Under the pieces are notes generated by a model. The model saw only the letters and a list, made by a program, of their open reading frames with translations, had not been told where the DNA came from and did no database searches. From contig CM062291.1 in NCBI GenBank assembly GCA_031216915.1, positions 33,670,484 to 33,734,483 of the forward strand: 64,000 bases of DNA. Direction: 5' to 3'. Positions 23,243 to 34,698 of this stretch are shown here, piece after piece. Numbering within the stretch: the first letter of the stretch is position 1; each line of letters starts with the position of its first letter. A program made the translations under genes and the position numbers. The stretch comes from Pictodentalium vernedei. Its lineage: Eukaryota > Mollusca > Scaphopoda > Dentaliida > Dentaliidae.

Positions 23243-23380
23243 CTGAATCAGAATATCTCCTGTTTGTTCCAGCAACAGGAAGTACAAGTCCTCCTCTACG
23301 TCGTACTAATTTTGGCATAGCATTCGCAAAATTTGATGACATGCTGAAGGAACTGACACTGTTCAAATCAAACTTCATGC
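23243..23380 (-). CDS. smo: Smoothened exon: middle cytoplasmic tail
   Basis: 138-bp exon, TTTTATAG acceptor. The donor CAG|GTAGTA is the weakest in the gene. It encodes MKFDLNSVSSFSMSSNFANA followed by MPKLVRRRGGLVLPVAGTNR. The pattern FDLN...VRRRG..LP matches human FDLNEPS...VARRGAILP. A tandemly duplicated intron segment ends 11 bp past the donor. Confidence 0.94.
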
Positions 23381-23655
23381 CTATAAAAAATATAATATAA
23401 ATTGCTCACATAAACATTAACACTTTACACTGAGGTGAAAATATCAATATAACAAATACACTAAAAGTCCTTTCTGTTCAGTCCTAGTGGTTGAAGTGTT
23501 CTTAGATCCATTCAATTTCTGTTCTCCAACGATGGTCCACCGAACTGGTGTGTTTAGGGTCGGAGTAAATAACTTGTATGATGCGGTAATTTAAGTCTGC
23601 TTGCTGGTGATTGTTTTGGCTATAGTGAATAGCCATGGGAGTATCACGCTTGTGC

Positions 23656-23907
23656 TTAACCCTTTACCCAATGCAGACGATTTCAAAATTTATTATTTTA
23701 AATATCATTTTTTAAATTTAAAAAAAAAATTTCAACAAAACCATATAATGTGACCCCTCTTTGGAACGATATCGATGAGCTCGTTCCAAGGACGGGGGTC
23801 ACATGATATGGTTTTGTTGAAATTTTTTGAAAAATAATATTTTTTTCAGCTGTTGAATTTGCATATTACGAGGGTGGATGCGGGCAATTCGTTGGGTAAA
23901 GGGTTAA
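23656..23907. mobile_element. TTAA element, family B
   Basis: TTAA-CCCTTTACCCAATGCAG to CGTTGGGTAAAGGG-TTAA. Core CAACAAAACCATATAATGTG with a partly asymmetric loop (ATATCGATGAGC). Confidence 0.87.
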
Positions 23908-24434
23908 TATCCACTATATGTTCGCGGATTCGAATGTGGAAGTGTCTTTTGCTTTCTCCCACATATTGTTTTCTACAAGAATTGCATATAATGAGATAAA
24001 TGCAATTTCTTGTCATGCAGTTTGTGTGGGTAGGTCCTTTGTGTCGCTTGGAGGTAATTGTGCTCTTAAACCAGACATTTTTTGGAAGATCATTGCATAT
24101 GCCGCAATTACCTTAATGGCATGGGGTGCGGGGGTTAGCTATCATTTTGCCACTAATTTGGTGGAGGCTGGGTAATTTCGCTGGGGTTAGTAAATCTTTG
24201 AGGGATTTGTTCCGTCTACGAGCCAGTAGTGCGGGGGGGGGGGGGGGGGGGGGTGGAAAATATTGCTCTCTTGTTTGACTGGCTGTGCAGAATGGGTCAA
24301 AGTTGACGAATGTAGCGGTATATATCTGCACTTCCCGAGTTGTAACTGGTGACAAATGGTGTGCGGTCAGGTGAAAATATCAAGGTTTTCAGTCATTATA
24401 AATTTAACCTTTTATTTATGAGCATTGTTGACTC

Positions 24435-24685
24435 TTAAACCACAGAGTATTTTCTGGACATTTTTCATCAAATTCAGTCATGGCTGCTGTTAAGCAGCCA
24501 TGACTATATTTGATTAAACATTCATCTACATTTAACTTAAGAAATCTTTGTTAAAAAAATCCATTCAGTTTACATGGGATAAATCTGATTACAAGGGCCC
24601 AAATGATACTTATTTCAGTGCAAGAGAAATCCTGTCCTTGGGTGTCCTTGTCAGAAATATCCGCCAGTAGCATGCAAGGAGTTAA
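24435..24685. mobile_element. TTAA-bounded element with TAGTCATGGCTGC palindrome
   Basis: TTAAACCACAGAGTATTTTC to GCATGCAAGGAGTTAA. Core TCATCAAATTCAGTCATGG and its complement at 24467-24514. Confidence 0.65.
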
Positions 24686-24689
24686 AGAG

Positions 24690-25430
24690 ATGTGACTGGT
24701 TGTGTTCTAAGTCTTACGAGAAAATTTGGTCCAATGTAAAAACATAACTTGACATAAAAACATTGAAAATAATGTTAAATCAAGAAACTAAAAAATACTG
24801 GATTTTTAAAATTAAGAGTGGTACAAAATACGAAATTTCATAAACACCTGATGCATTTTAATTTTTTTAAAGATGTTGATGACCAAATATGTCTGAAAAT
24901 CAGGGTTTTTAATGAAAAATGTCCAAAAAGGACCCCAAAAATTGAAGTGACATAAAAAAAAGTACAAACTGCAATAAATCAGAAAGGAAAAATATTTTGT
25001 TCTATGGAATACTAAAATTTAATAAAAATCCAACCCATTTTTTAAAGTTTTTAGATGTTGAAACCCCCTATACCACCCGCCCATCCACTCCCACCCACCA
25101 ACCCAATGATGTAACATCTGAGTATGGCATTAACTATTGATAATTTGTGGGGACAACAACACATTTTTAGATATGGTTCACACTGGAGAATATATTTCCA
25201 AAATTTGAAGGAGGACTTAATATGAGTTAAAAATAAAAGATGAAGGAAAAAAATTGACAGTTGCATTGCTCAAATCATTGGTGGAAATTATATTTTACCA
25301 GTTTTCAGAAGAGATGAACACCTACAAGTGAGCCAAGTTTTGTCTGGATCAGTCAAGTGAAAGAACCCTAAATTGTGACTGAATAAAAAAGAAGACATGA
25401 GACCCCAAGAGGCCTTACTCACTCACATGA
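24690..25430. other. AT-rich smo intron, no feature
   Basis: Low-complexity AT-rich sequence with no recognised repeat, exon or RNA gene. Confidence 0.5.
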
Positions 25431-25439
25431 GAAAGTTAT

Positions 25440-25683
25440 TTAACCCTTTACGCAATGTAATCCCCAAAACCGGCCGGCGCTGTTCTAAAAAATCGCCAAT
25501 TAATTTTCATTATTTTTTCATTTTTTGTCTCAAAAACATAGATTTTGACCCCTCCTTGGAACGAGCTCTCATCAAGCTCGTTCCAAGGAGGGGTCATAAC
25601 CTATGTTTCTGAGACAAAAAAATGAGCTAAAAATTAGATGTTCAAGAATTTTTTTCTACTTTTCATGTTAGGTAAAGGGTTAA
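25440..25683. mobile_element. TTAA element, family A
   Basis: TTAA-CCCTTTACGCAATGTAA to TGTTAGGTAAAGGG-TTAA. The arms share CCTCCTTGG/CCAAGGAGG, a coordinated change from the usual CCTCATTGG/CCAATGAGG. Confidence 0.87.
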
Positions 25684-25895
25684 AGAAGGTTTTGAGGTCA
25701 CATTCAGCATATTTGGCCATGTAACACTACAGATAAATGAATTCATGTAATTATTTATAACTCTGTTGACCATACTTCAGTCTAATTCCCCTAAGGGTGT
25801 TGTATACAGAATACCAAAAGATTCTGATTGGTGGTTCTGGAGATTTTTTTAATTTTTCAAAACATGCAAACTTGGTTTTTCCATCAGATACAGTG

Positions 25896-26135
25896 TTAAC
25901 CCTTTGAACTCGAGTGGCTGTTTTTCCACCCAGGAACATGATACGTCATAACGTCATTAAATAGGATGGCTGTTCAGTAAATGTGTGGGGGTGGACCAAT
26001 CAATATTTTCAATGTGCAGCCTCGAGGCTGCACATTGAAAATATTGATTGGTCCCTTACAAATAATGAATATGGATTCTTCTAATTGCTGGTATTGAACT
26101 GGCATGGAAGATACCACTAGAGTTCAAAGGGTTAA
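25896..26135. mobile_element. TTAA element of a different family, perfect 62-bp palindrome
   Basis: TTAA-CCCTTTGAACTCGAGTGG and CCACTAGAGTTCAAAGGG-TTAA form the ends. The core 25993-26054 is a perfect palindrome with 31-bp arms and no loop (GGACCAATCAATATTTTC... at each end). The terminal sequence differs from families A and B but the design is identical. Confidence 0.88.
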
Positions 26136-26495
26136 AATGGGTGTGCCCATATGGAATGCCATAACTCAATCAATCGCAATGTTTTGGCTCATTCGTTTTT
26201 ACTGACTCCAAGGATGCTTCATTGTAAAAACAATTCTCTGTTATGTACAGTTCTGGAAATATGGACTTGTGAATGAATGTTTTTATTATCAGCTCCTGGG
26301 TTCCCACAGGAAAGTAGGATTTTTTTGTGTGCATAAATCAAACACTTATGACCCATTAATACCACATAAATTTAGTTCAAATCAACCTCTCAGATCTAAA
26401 AAATAGCAATTTGGGTGAGACACAAAAACTTTCCTCCCAAAACAACTGAAAATATTGCCCCTCAAACTTCTTTGGAACAAAGTGTATTGTACACC

Positions 26496-27095
26496 TTAAT
26501 CCTTAAGGGTCTAATACTGACTTTGATAACTTTTTATTGCAGAGGAACAGATTATTTATTTATTTATTGGTGTTTAAGGTCACATATTTATGCACAATGA
26601 CTAATCGTGACCGTGACAGTTTTACGGGTGGAGGAAGCCGATGTACCCAGAGAGAACCACCAAGCATCGATGAGCAACTGTCAGCTCCTCAACATTCTAA
26701 CTCTGTTCAAGCTCCGCTTAAGCAGGGTTACAGCGGTTGAAGACATGTGCACCATTGATGTGCATACGCCTTAGTACACGGCGTCATCGTGCCTCCATGT
26801 AGACAACTGGGATAAAGTGCCTTGTCCACAGACACAACGCAGGTCGTCCCGGACGGGGATTAAACTCGGGACCTCTATCACAGAAATCCAACAGTCTACC
26901 ACTGATCCACCACACTCCCAGAGGAAAAGATGCCCCAGCATGCATTGTTTGGGTGAACTCAAAATTTGTACCTTGTTAGTTGTTTCTAGGCAAGTCTTAG
27001 CTGCCTCTGTAGACTAGAAACAACTGCAAGGCCACTGGAGGCAGACTTTCAAAGTATAGCAAAAATGTATAAAATCTCATTCCCTTAAGGGTTAA
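26496..27095. mobile_element. TTAA element (TTAATCCTTAAGGG) carrying a SINE
   Basis: Ends TTAATCCTTAAGGG and CCCTTAAGGGTTAA. Its palindrome TTGTTTCTAGGCAAGTC... lies at 26985-27020. A SINE (26553-26918) is inserted inside. Confidence 0.75.
26553..26918 (-). mobile_element. tRNA-derived SINE, subfamily 1
   Basis: Target duplication CAGAGGAAMAGAT (26540-26552, 26919-26931), one mismatch. Minus-strand orientation. The tRNA head is diverged (box B reads GGTCCCGAGTTTAATCCC). Confidence 0.9.
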
Positions 27096-27261
27096 AAGGA
27101 AGCAGAATATCAAATATCATTTAATTCCATCCACTGGATTTTTTAAATATGGGGATTTTCATCCACCCCTTCCCTATGGGCATGCGGACTTGATTTGAAC
27201 AAAATCAAAATGTAATGTCAAAGCAAACAATTCCTCAAACTTCTTTGCAATTGGTTCCAAG

Positions 27262-27516
27262 TAAGCCTGAAAATAAGCAAACTGTCATTTGCAGAATGAG
27301 GTCCCCAGAGGGTGAATGTGCTGATGCTATCCCATATAAAGTGGGCTAATGTATCCTTTGGGTACCCCTTTCTGTTTAGGTTTGAGATCTTGATTCAGAT
27401 TGTGGTTCACAGAGGGTAAATTTAGTGATGCTACCCTGCTGTGCAGGATAGCATCACCAAAATCACCCTCTGAGGACCTCATTTTGCAGATGACAGTCTG
27501 CTTATTTTCTGGATTG
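27262..27516. mobile_element. hAT-like foldback element
   Basis: CAAGCCTGGAAAT family with perfect GTTCCAAG 8-bp duplications at 27254-27261 and 27517-27524. Confidence 0.88.
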
Positions 27517-27803
27517 GTTCCAAGGTTTTAGAGAAGTCATGAAGACCTTGTTCAAAGATAACAGACAGACTGCTTGATGGATGGACAGACAATGGATAAA
27601 GAGTGTTTGCTATATAACTCATACTGAATTTCAGTCAAGTAATCTGAAATGAAAGTAAATATGGTTATTCGAATGGATGGGAAATACCATAAAAATTTTT
27701 ATAAAAAGTTACAATTGGTAACTGTCACTTATTTTTCTGAATGTCACAAAATTCTTGTGAGGAATTTTTATCTCTGCAGAAAGATATGATGTAACAGACT
27801 TAC

Positions 27804-27940
27804 CCAGTGGATCATCATGTGTTGAATAGAAACTTATAGACATCCTGCCATTGTTTATCTCCTTCCTCTTCTCAAATGCTCTTGCAATCATTTTGTGTTT
27901 CTTTAACTTAACTGGTTTATTTGAAGGCTTGTTGAGAAGT
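27804..27940 (-). CDS. smo: Smoothened exon: proximal cytoplasmic tail
   Basis: 137-bp exon, CATTGCAG acceptor and GTAAGT donor. After completing a lysine codon it encodes LLNKPSNKPVKLKKHKMIAR and AFEKRKEINNGRMSISFYST. The KLKKHKMIARAFEKR block matches human RIKKSKMIAKAFSKR, a highly conserved juxtamembrane segment. The exon ends at HDDPL, like human SHDGPV, and splices to G-MKFDLN (human GLAFDLN). Confidence 0.95.
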
Positions 27941-27972
27941 CTGCAATGGAATCAGAGGTTTTCAATTATGAG

Positions 27973-28122
27973 TTAACCCTTTACCCAATATAACATAAAA
28001 AACGGCCGGCGATATTCACAAAAAAATTACCATTCAATTTTCATTATTTTTTAGTTTCAAAAACATTGCTTATGATCCCTCATTGGAGCGAGTTCCAATG
28101 AGGGATCATAAGCAATGTTTTT
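27973..28122. mobile_element. TTAA element, truncated, fused to a SINE head fragment
   Basis: The left end TTAA-CCCTTTACCCAATA and palindrome CAAAAACATTGCTTATGATC with complement are present; the right third is missing. Positions 28123-28174 are instead a SINE tRNA-head remnant (CGGTTTGAAGTCCAATGCC...GAGCCATCATGCTCCC). Confidence 0.75.
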
Positions 28123-28196
28123 GATCCCTCGGTTTGAAGTCCAATGCCATACCACTGAGCCATCATGCTCCCTAACTTTGCTGGTGTTATATATAG

Positions 28197-28325
28197 AATA
28201 AACGTATAGTGTCTTCAAGTAAAAAATTTATTCTACTCGTAGGATTAAGAATGAAATCGACTCACCATTCATTCTTAATCCTACTCGTAGAATAATTTTT
28301 CTACTTGAAAACACTATACGTTTAT
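28197..28325. repeat. Long palindrome (~55-bp arms)
   Basis: AATAAACGTATAGTGTCTTC... pairs with ...GAAAACACTATACGTTTATT. Confidence 0.85.
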
Positions 28326-29530
28326 TTTATTTATCCCATAAATCATTTACAGGACAGTCGCAGAGAAATTGTGCTGTTACTCGCTACAAAACACTGCAAG
28401 AAGTGAGGATCGCATTGGCCCAATTTGATCAACAAGCAAAACTGCCAAATATAAACAAGGCGCAGTGATAAATTTCTGTCTAAAAATAATACCCCTACAA
28501 ACTTGAGCTAAAGTTGCAAAATATTTTATTAAATGAAGAATGTTTATCTGTCTTATTTTCGTTGTTTATTGTTGTGTTTTTCGTCATCAATTCAATTTGA
28601 GTTTTATAAACAAATCAGACGACACGTGCATTTGTTTATTGACACTTTCCTAATTTGGAAAATGAAACATCACTCATCATGCCCCTGCCTTTCACAATCG
28701 AACTTGTATGCTTTTCAACGCTTCATTTCGATTGATTTACTTTGTGTTTTTTTTGTTAATTGTTGTTTGTTTTATTGTCAGAAAATGTGTCATATATTCT
28801 AAAAACTAATCATTTCAGCAACGGTCAATGTTTGATAAATGCCAGTTCATTATGTCTCCCACAAACGTAAAACAGGTCATGACAACACAAATGCGATAGA
28901 GGTCAGAGGTCAGTAAGTCTGTCTCTACTATAGGAATAAATTCTTTCAGTGTTAAACTTACGGGGAAAATTTATCACCCTACTGGCAGCTGCTACTCGGT
29001 GAATAAAGCAAACATTTATCCACGATTTTTATAGTTTGAATAAATGTCCATTTATGGGATAAAAAGTTATGAGACCTTGTTACACAGCAGTAGGGGTTTT
29101 CCATTAGTATGACTGCAGTTTTGACAACGCGATTTAATATCACCATAATATAAACCCATGCACACTCCGAAAAAAAGAATTCTGTATAATCAACAGCAAG
29201 TAATTAATATTAGTCTCCACAGCACAAAAGAGGTTTAGGAATCAGGTGGAGATAACCTATTTATCGATAGAGCATATAGACAACAGATAATGAATAGAAT
29301 CAGGAGAGCTAATAACTAGGGCTGCATGGTATATCGATAAACCAATATATACCATAACTAGGGCTGCAGGGTATATCGATAAACCAATATATACCAGAAT
29401 TTTTACCAGTATTGATTGAATACTGGGATAATTACAAAAATATCGGTTTATCGTAATTATTTATTAACCACCATTTAATTTTCAAAATATTTTGAGGGTT
29501 TTTTAACTGTAGTCATGAATGAATAATATT

Positions 29531-29925
29531 ATCCCTTTACCAAATGAATCAACAACGTCCGTCCACATAATATACACATAGAGCAGTTGAAAAAAATAAT
29601 ATTTCTCGAAAACATTCACCAAAAATGTTTTGAAAAATTTGATCAACTAGTATTTAACTCTTTACCCAACGCAGACGTTAATATTTGTTTTTTCAAATTT
29701 AAACAAAAATTTCAATGAAACCATATCATGTGACCCCTCACTGGAACGAGCTCGATGAGCACATTCCAATGAGGGGTCACATGATATGGTTTCGTTGAAA
29801 TGTTTTGAAAAATATATTTTTTTTTAACAACTTAATTTGTAAATTATGCAGGCAGATGCGGCCGATTCGTTAGGTAAAGGGTTAAAATAATAAATTTTGA
29901 TACTGTCTGCATTGGGTAAAGGGGT
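29531..29925. mobile_element. Old TTAA family B element split by a younger one
   Basis: The left part begins ATCCCTTTACCAAATG (29533). The right part AATAATAAATTTTGATAC...GGGTAAAGGGG ends at 29925. The missing middle is occupied by 29654-29885. Confidence 0.8.
29654..29885. mobile_element. TTAA family B element nested in an older relative
   Basis: TTAA-CTCTTTACCCAACGCAG to CGTTAGGTAAAGGG-TTAA, inserted at a TTAA of the older copy. The equivalent uninterrupted site is visible at 19606-19618 (TTTTTAAAATAATAAA). Confidence 0.87.
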
Positions 29926-30033
29926 ATTTGAACTGCATCATCAAGGCATGCTGATTCTTTCTGAATGTGTTCGTGCAAGTCCCGATTGTGGTTCATATGT
30001 TTAGGTAACAGTCTTTCGATATATCAATATACC

Positions 30034-31439
30034 CAGGGCTTGCATTTTAAAATCGTGACCAGGCTGATCAATAGGCCTGGTGAAGTGGTCGACCAGTCTG
30101 ATTTTTCTTCACTGGGGCTGATTTATTTTTTTACACTTGTATGAGCATATTATATTGATATTTCATGTATATTGTGTTATTTGATGATTTGATTGTTATG
30201 AATAAAGATTAATAATTCCAATCTAATTGTCTTTTATTAATTTGCTATGGGCTATTGATCAGGCAATATGAATTCTATGCTGATCCATGTCTTGGATCTT
30301 GGCACATATTGATGATTTAGCCCCCTCCCCCCCCCCCCTCCCCCTGTCTACCTTTCTGCATGTTGAAAACTAGGTGCCCTATCCGTGGTTAAGCCAACAC
30401 TCTCAGTTTCGAAGACTTTAAAAGTTGGTGGTGAGCAGGTGAATTTGAAGCAAAATTAGGTGAGTAGAAATGTGTTGCCATTAACCGGAGGATGATGCAG
30501 ATTTACTTTTTCATCTAATTCAGGAAATGGATTGTTGCCTGTCTTCATATGTCAAAAGGGGGCAAGTGATTTTATTTTATTAAAATAAAATCCATTCCAA
30601 AGCAAAAACGGTGTTGTTTTTATTTTCACGAATTCAGTTTGCTGAAGATCAACAAACTTGACATCATGTACTCTCACTTGTCAATTATTCCCTAAGAACA
30701 CCCATAATATAAATCACTCATGAATAATTAATGCATGAACCAGTACATGTTCAGTGTATATTTTTCCAAATGAATTGTAACTGCTTTGTTTTGTGACAGG
30801 TTATTTTCGAAGACAGTTGGGAGGGAGGGAGGGGGGGGGGAATCCACATTTTATACAGAAATTACAAATTCTTGTGTAAACATTTCAGAATAAACGCTCA
30901 ATCAATCAGAGGTTATGTTTATTCTCTTTATTATAATAGACGCACATGGTTGTGTTGACAACACAGTCATAGACTCATACACAAAATAATTCTTTTTAAA
31001 GTCTGCCGATAATATTCATATGGCTTTTCCCACCATACGTATAAAACTTGTGCCAGGCAATCAAACAGTAATCGCAATGGAATGTATTAATAAATAAAGG
31101 ATTTGAAGTCGCTAAACCATGTAAGGTTTATAAGGTCAGTATCAACCTGTTTGTGCATTTATTTTTTCGGCATACCCACCCCCTCACATTTTCTATGCTC
31201 ATCTGTGATCGTCTTTTAGTACACCCCCGGTGGAAGTACATGAATAAGCTCAGAATCGCCTGATCGATTAGTTCCATTGCCGAAAGTTATTTTGTTTTAT
31301 GAAATCGCTCGTCGCTTGATTCATTGAGACTGGGAAAACAATAGATTGATGACAGGCCCGATTGATCGGCCTTGTAAGATTATTTTTGTGGCCAATTACC
31401 AGGCCGGGACCAATCGGCCTGGTCAAAATGCAAGCCCTG
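30034..31439. mobile_element. hAT-like element, CAGGGCTTGCATTTT ends
   Basis: Termini CAGGGCTTGCATTTTAAAAT and CAAAATGCAAGCCCTG, flanked by ATATACC on both sides. The inner inverted segment ACCAGGCTGATCAATAGGCC is matched near 31350-31425. 1406 bp with no transposase. Confidence 0.85.
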
Positions 31440-31595
31440 ATATACCGCAGTATTTTTTTTAATACCGATACAGGTATTCATTTTCGAATACCAAGCAGCC
31501 CTACTAATAACACTGATCTGCTTTTGAATTTACAAACAATACGAGTCAACTTGCAATTTTCAATTTGGTTCTCTCTAAGTGAAATACAAACTTAC

Positions 31596-31784
31596 TTTCT
31601 GAAAAATCTCTCCCATGTCAACCAGGTTGATCCATTCCAAGTCCATGAACTCAAAAGAATTCCAGCTCCAAAATATGCAAAAATATGGAACACCATGGCA
31701 GCAACACTTGGAGGATTTTCTATAACACAGTTATCATTGGTACCGTTTGGTGTAAGTCTCATTATTGTGGCATTTCCCTTACAT
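31596..31784 (-). CDS. smo: Smoothened exon: extracellular loop 3, TM7, helix 8
   Basis: 189-bp exon, TTTCAG acceptor and GTAAGT donor. It begins CKGNATI, matching human CQANVTI with the conserved N-glycosylation sequon (human N493); a second sequon NGT follows. DNCVIENPPSV supplies the loop cysteine equivalent to human C507. TM7 reads HIFAYFGAGILLSSWTW, with the equivalent of W535. Helix 8 is TWLTWERFFRK, where human has LLIWRRTW. Human E518 aligns with methionine. A 2.2-kb hAT-like insertion ends about 85 bp beyond the donor, and a tandem duplication begins about 24 bp from the acceptor. Confidence 0.97.
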
Positions 31785-31807
31785 CTGAAAGAAATTGATA
31801 ATATTCA

Positions 31808-32523
31808 ATACACAGCAGATAACAGTTTCCATGTGTCTGCCATAAACCAATAGGACTGAGGAATATTTATTTATTTAGTTATTTATTTACAAATAGGACT
31901 AAGGAATATTTATTTATTTTTATTTATTTGGGCTTAGATGCCACATCAGCAGCAAAGGCTATATCGTGGAGGTATTTATTTATTTATTGGGATTTAATGA
32001 CACTTTCGACAACCAGAGTCACCTCATGTCAGACAGTTTTATGGTTGAAGGAAGCAGGAGTACCCAGTGAGAACCACCAAGCAAAGGCAAGCAACTACCT
32101 GACTACCCAACATACTAACTCCTCACAAGCAGGGTTAGCACTGGTTAAAGACAAGTGCACCATCAACGTGCAGTACACCTCAATACACAGAAGATAACAG
32201 TTTCCATGTGTCTGCCATAAACCAATAGGTCTAAGGAATATTTATTTATTATTATTTATTTGGGTTTAGATGCCACATCAGCAGCAAAGGCTACATCATG
32301 GAGGTATTTATTTATTTATTGGGATTTAATGACACTTTCGACAACCAGGGGTCATCTTGTGTCAAACAGTTTTATGGTTGGAAGAAGCCGGAGTACCCAG
32401 TGAGAACCACCGAGCAACAGTGAGCAACTACCAGACACCCCAACATACTAACTCCTCACAAGAAGGGTTAGCATTGGTTAAAGACAAGTGCACCATCAAC
32501 GTGCAGTACACTTCAATACACAG
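31808..32523. repeat. Tandem duplication including SINE, next to a smo exon
   Basis: Unit 31816-32190 repeats at 32191-32523. ATACACAG occurs at all three junction points (31808, 32183, 32516), which looks like microhomology at the breakpoint. It begins about 24 bp upstream of the acceptor of the exon at 31784. Confidence 0.85.
31970..32190 (-). mobile_element. SINE subfamily 2, truncated by duplication
   Basis: Tail and core are present on the minus strand; the tRNA head is missing because the duplication junction cuts at CAATACACAG. Confidence 0.8.
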
Positions 32524-32650
32524 CGCCACTGTGCCCCCACGTTTGCAATCGGGATTACGTGCCTTGCCCAAGGACACAATGCAGTTACCCCTGGCGGGGG
32601 TCGAACTGTGGACCTTTTGATTTAAAGTCCAATTCCGTAACCAGTGAGTC
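32309..32650 (-). mobile_element. SINE subfamily 2, full length
   Basis: The minus strand reads from a tRNA-like head (GTTACGGAATTGGAC...GGTCCACAGTTCGACCCC) through the core to a GTCATTAAATCCCAATAAATA tail. Confidence 0.85.
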
Positions 32651-32877
32651 ACTGATCATCATGATGAAAGATTATGTAGGGTAAAAAAATTCCATCAGAA
32701 AGTGAAATACCGCATTTACTCTATGTATTGGGACAGCTAAAAATAATTATTTTCACAGGAGTCCCAATTGTTAGAAAATGGGGAAAGAACACAGCATGGT
32801 CTTGATTTGATGCTGAATAAAGTTGTGTGTGATTCGTTTTCCATCATTATATACGAAAATCACCGTCCAATTTTTTT

Positions 32878-33045
32878 TTATATTTTCATTTTTTGCTTCC
32901 AAAACATAGCTTATGATCCCTCACTGGAACGAGCGCATTGCGCTCGTTCCAGTGAGGGATCATAAGCTATGTTTTCGAAGCAAAAAATGAAAACTTTTAG
33001 TTACTCAAGAATTTTTTTATGAGTGTCGTCTGCTACTAGCTACGG
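32878..33045. mobile_element. Family C palindromic element, ends degraded
   Basis: A near-perfect hairpin 32884-32990: GCTTCCAAAACATAGCTTAT...CCCTCACTGG, loop GCGCATTGCGC. Both arms show CACTGG/CCAGTG and GATCCC/GGGATC variants. Confidence 0.82.
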
Positions 33046-33320
33046 GCCAACTGGAAACAAATCTCCTGAATGTCCCAAACTTTGGAGCATAAAAAAAATA
33101 TAGTTTTCTGGAAAAAATGTGTGTCCCAAATCATAGAGTGTCCCAATACATAGAGTGAATACGGTATATGTTTAAAAACATGAAAAATGAACATGACACT
33201 GCGTGACAGTGAAATATATTGCCAATATAGTAGTGAATAATGGTACTAAAATTTGAATGAATACTGTATAAATCAACAAAGAAACAAGATGATAAAATAC
33301 TTTCTGTGTATGAGATGCAG

Positions 33321-33569
33321 TTAAACCTTTATCCAATGGAGACGATTATCAAAATTTATTATTTTAATTCTTGTTTTTTTAAATTTTTCAAAAAATTTCA
33401 ACAAAACCATACCATGTGACTCCTCATTGGAACAAGCTCCATGAGCTCATTCCAATGAGGGCTCACATGATATGGTTTTGTTAAAATTATTTGAAAAACA
33501 ATTTTTTTTCCAACACTTAATCTGTAAATTACACTGGCAGATGTGGCTCATTTTTAGATAAAGGGTTAA
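33321..33569. mobile_element. TTAA element, family B
   Basis: TTAAACCTTTATCCAATGGAG to TTTAGATAAAGGG-TTAA, older and diverged. Confidence 0.83.
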
Positions 33570-33837
33570 AAAAATTAAAAAAGTAGACTAATCTATTGGC
33601 TAATACATGTAACACCGTACCCCCAATTTCTACTGGCTAGACACTGGTACACCAATTTACTTAAATACTAAACTCTCACCACCGTTTTACCGTTAAACGT
33701 AATAGTAACAACAAAACAATATTTTTCCGTTATTCTTGCGAAATGTGGAAAAATACAAATCCGGTCAACACAATGCCAGGGTGGAAGTCCTCTAAAATGG
33801 GCATAAACAATTAGCTGGACTTGTCTTTATATCCAGA

Positions 33838-33893
33838 TTGTGGCCACAATCAGTCATTGTGCAGAAATATTTGACCTTAAATACCAATAAATT
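33838..33893 (+). mobile_element. SINE 3' tail fragment
   Basis: CAGTCATTGTGCAGAAATAT...ACCTTAAATACCAATAAAT matches the subfamily-1 tail. Confidence 0.6.
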
Positions 33894-34337
33894 GATGTTT
33901 TCTCCATTACCTATTGTATTAACACATGGGCCCCCTCAATATCCCCCTAAATTCCAACCCAGGGGATCACTTTGAAAAAAAGAAAAAAACTTATAAATTA
34001 TCCTTAGAAAGATCATATACATCAAACATGGAAGCATTTGGCACAGTTGTACGGGAGAAGAATTTTCAAATGTTTTTTCCATCAGTTTTCACCAACAGTA
34101 TTAAAACCTGGGGCTCCATGAGACCTCTAAAAGTAATACAGTGGAACCCTGTTAACTGAATAGCCACTTTGCCAGTAAAAATTATTCAATTAACAGGAGT
34201 ATTCAATTAACAGGGATTGTGTCACTTTCCTGTATTCTAGAGATAAATTTGTAAATCATCCACCCACACATATCAAACATGGAAATATTTGGAGACGTGG
34301 TTTTGGAGTAGATTTTCATATTGTTTTTTTACTCAGT

Positions 34338-34564
34338 GTTTATCCCTTACCTAATCCGCCCATGTGATTTACAAACTGAGCAGTTAAAAAAAATATTTTT
34401 TTCAATAACTTTCAACAAAACCATATCAGGTGACTCCTCATTAGAACAAGCTCGATGAGCTTGTGCCAATGAGGGATCACATGATATGGTTTTGTTAAAA
34501 AAAAATGAAAAAATTTGAGGAAAAAAGAAAATGCTGATATCGTCTACATTGAGTAAAGGGTTAA
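34338..34564. mobile_element. TTAA element, family B, diverged
   Basis: Left end TATCCCTTACCTAATCCGCC, right end ATTGAGTAAAGGGTTAA. Core CAACAAAACCATATCAGGTG. Confidence 0.8.
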
Positions 34565-34698
34565 AATATGAGGGGCACATGAGATCCCTAAAAAGGACTC
34601 CAGTGGCTTGATTTGAACCAACTTGTTAATCATCCCTTTTTGTGTTTAGATTCCATCTCTTCAACTCCTCAGATCACAAAGATGTTATATGTCAAACA

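Larger units (their letters stand above)
29317..31503. mobile_element. hAT-like element (TAGGGCTGC ends) with nested insertions
   Basis: TAGGGCTGCATGG and CCAAGCAGCCCTA termini with perfect 8-bp duplications CTAATAAC (29309-29316, 31504-31511). Most of its 2187 bp is later insertions: TTAA elements at 29531-29925 and a second hAT-like element at 30034-31439. The host itself is about 400 bp. Confidence 0.9.

Noticed and set aside
31362..31853. 163-codon plus-strand ORF over the TM7 exon
   Set aside because: It crosses the end of a hAT-like element and the antisense of the smo exon, with no family resemblance.
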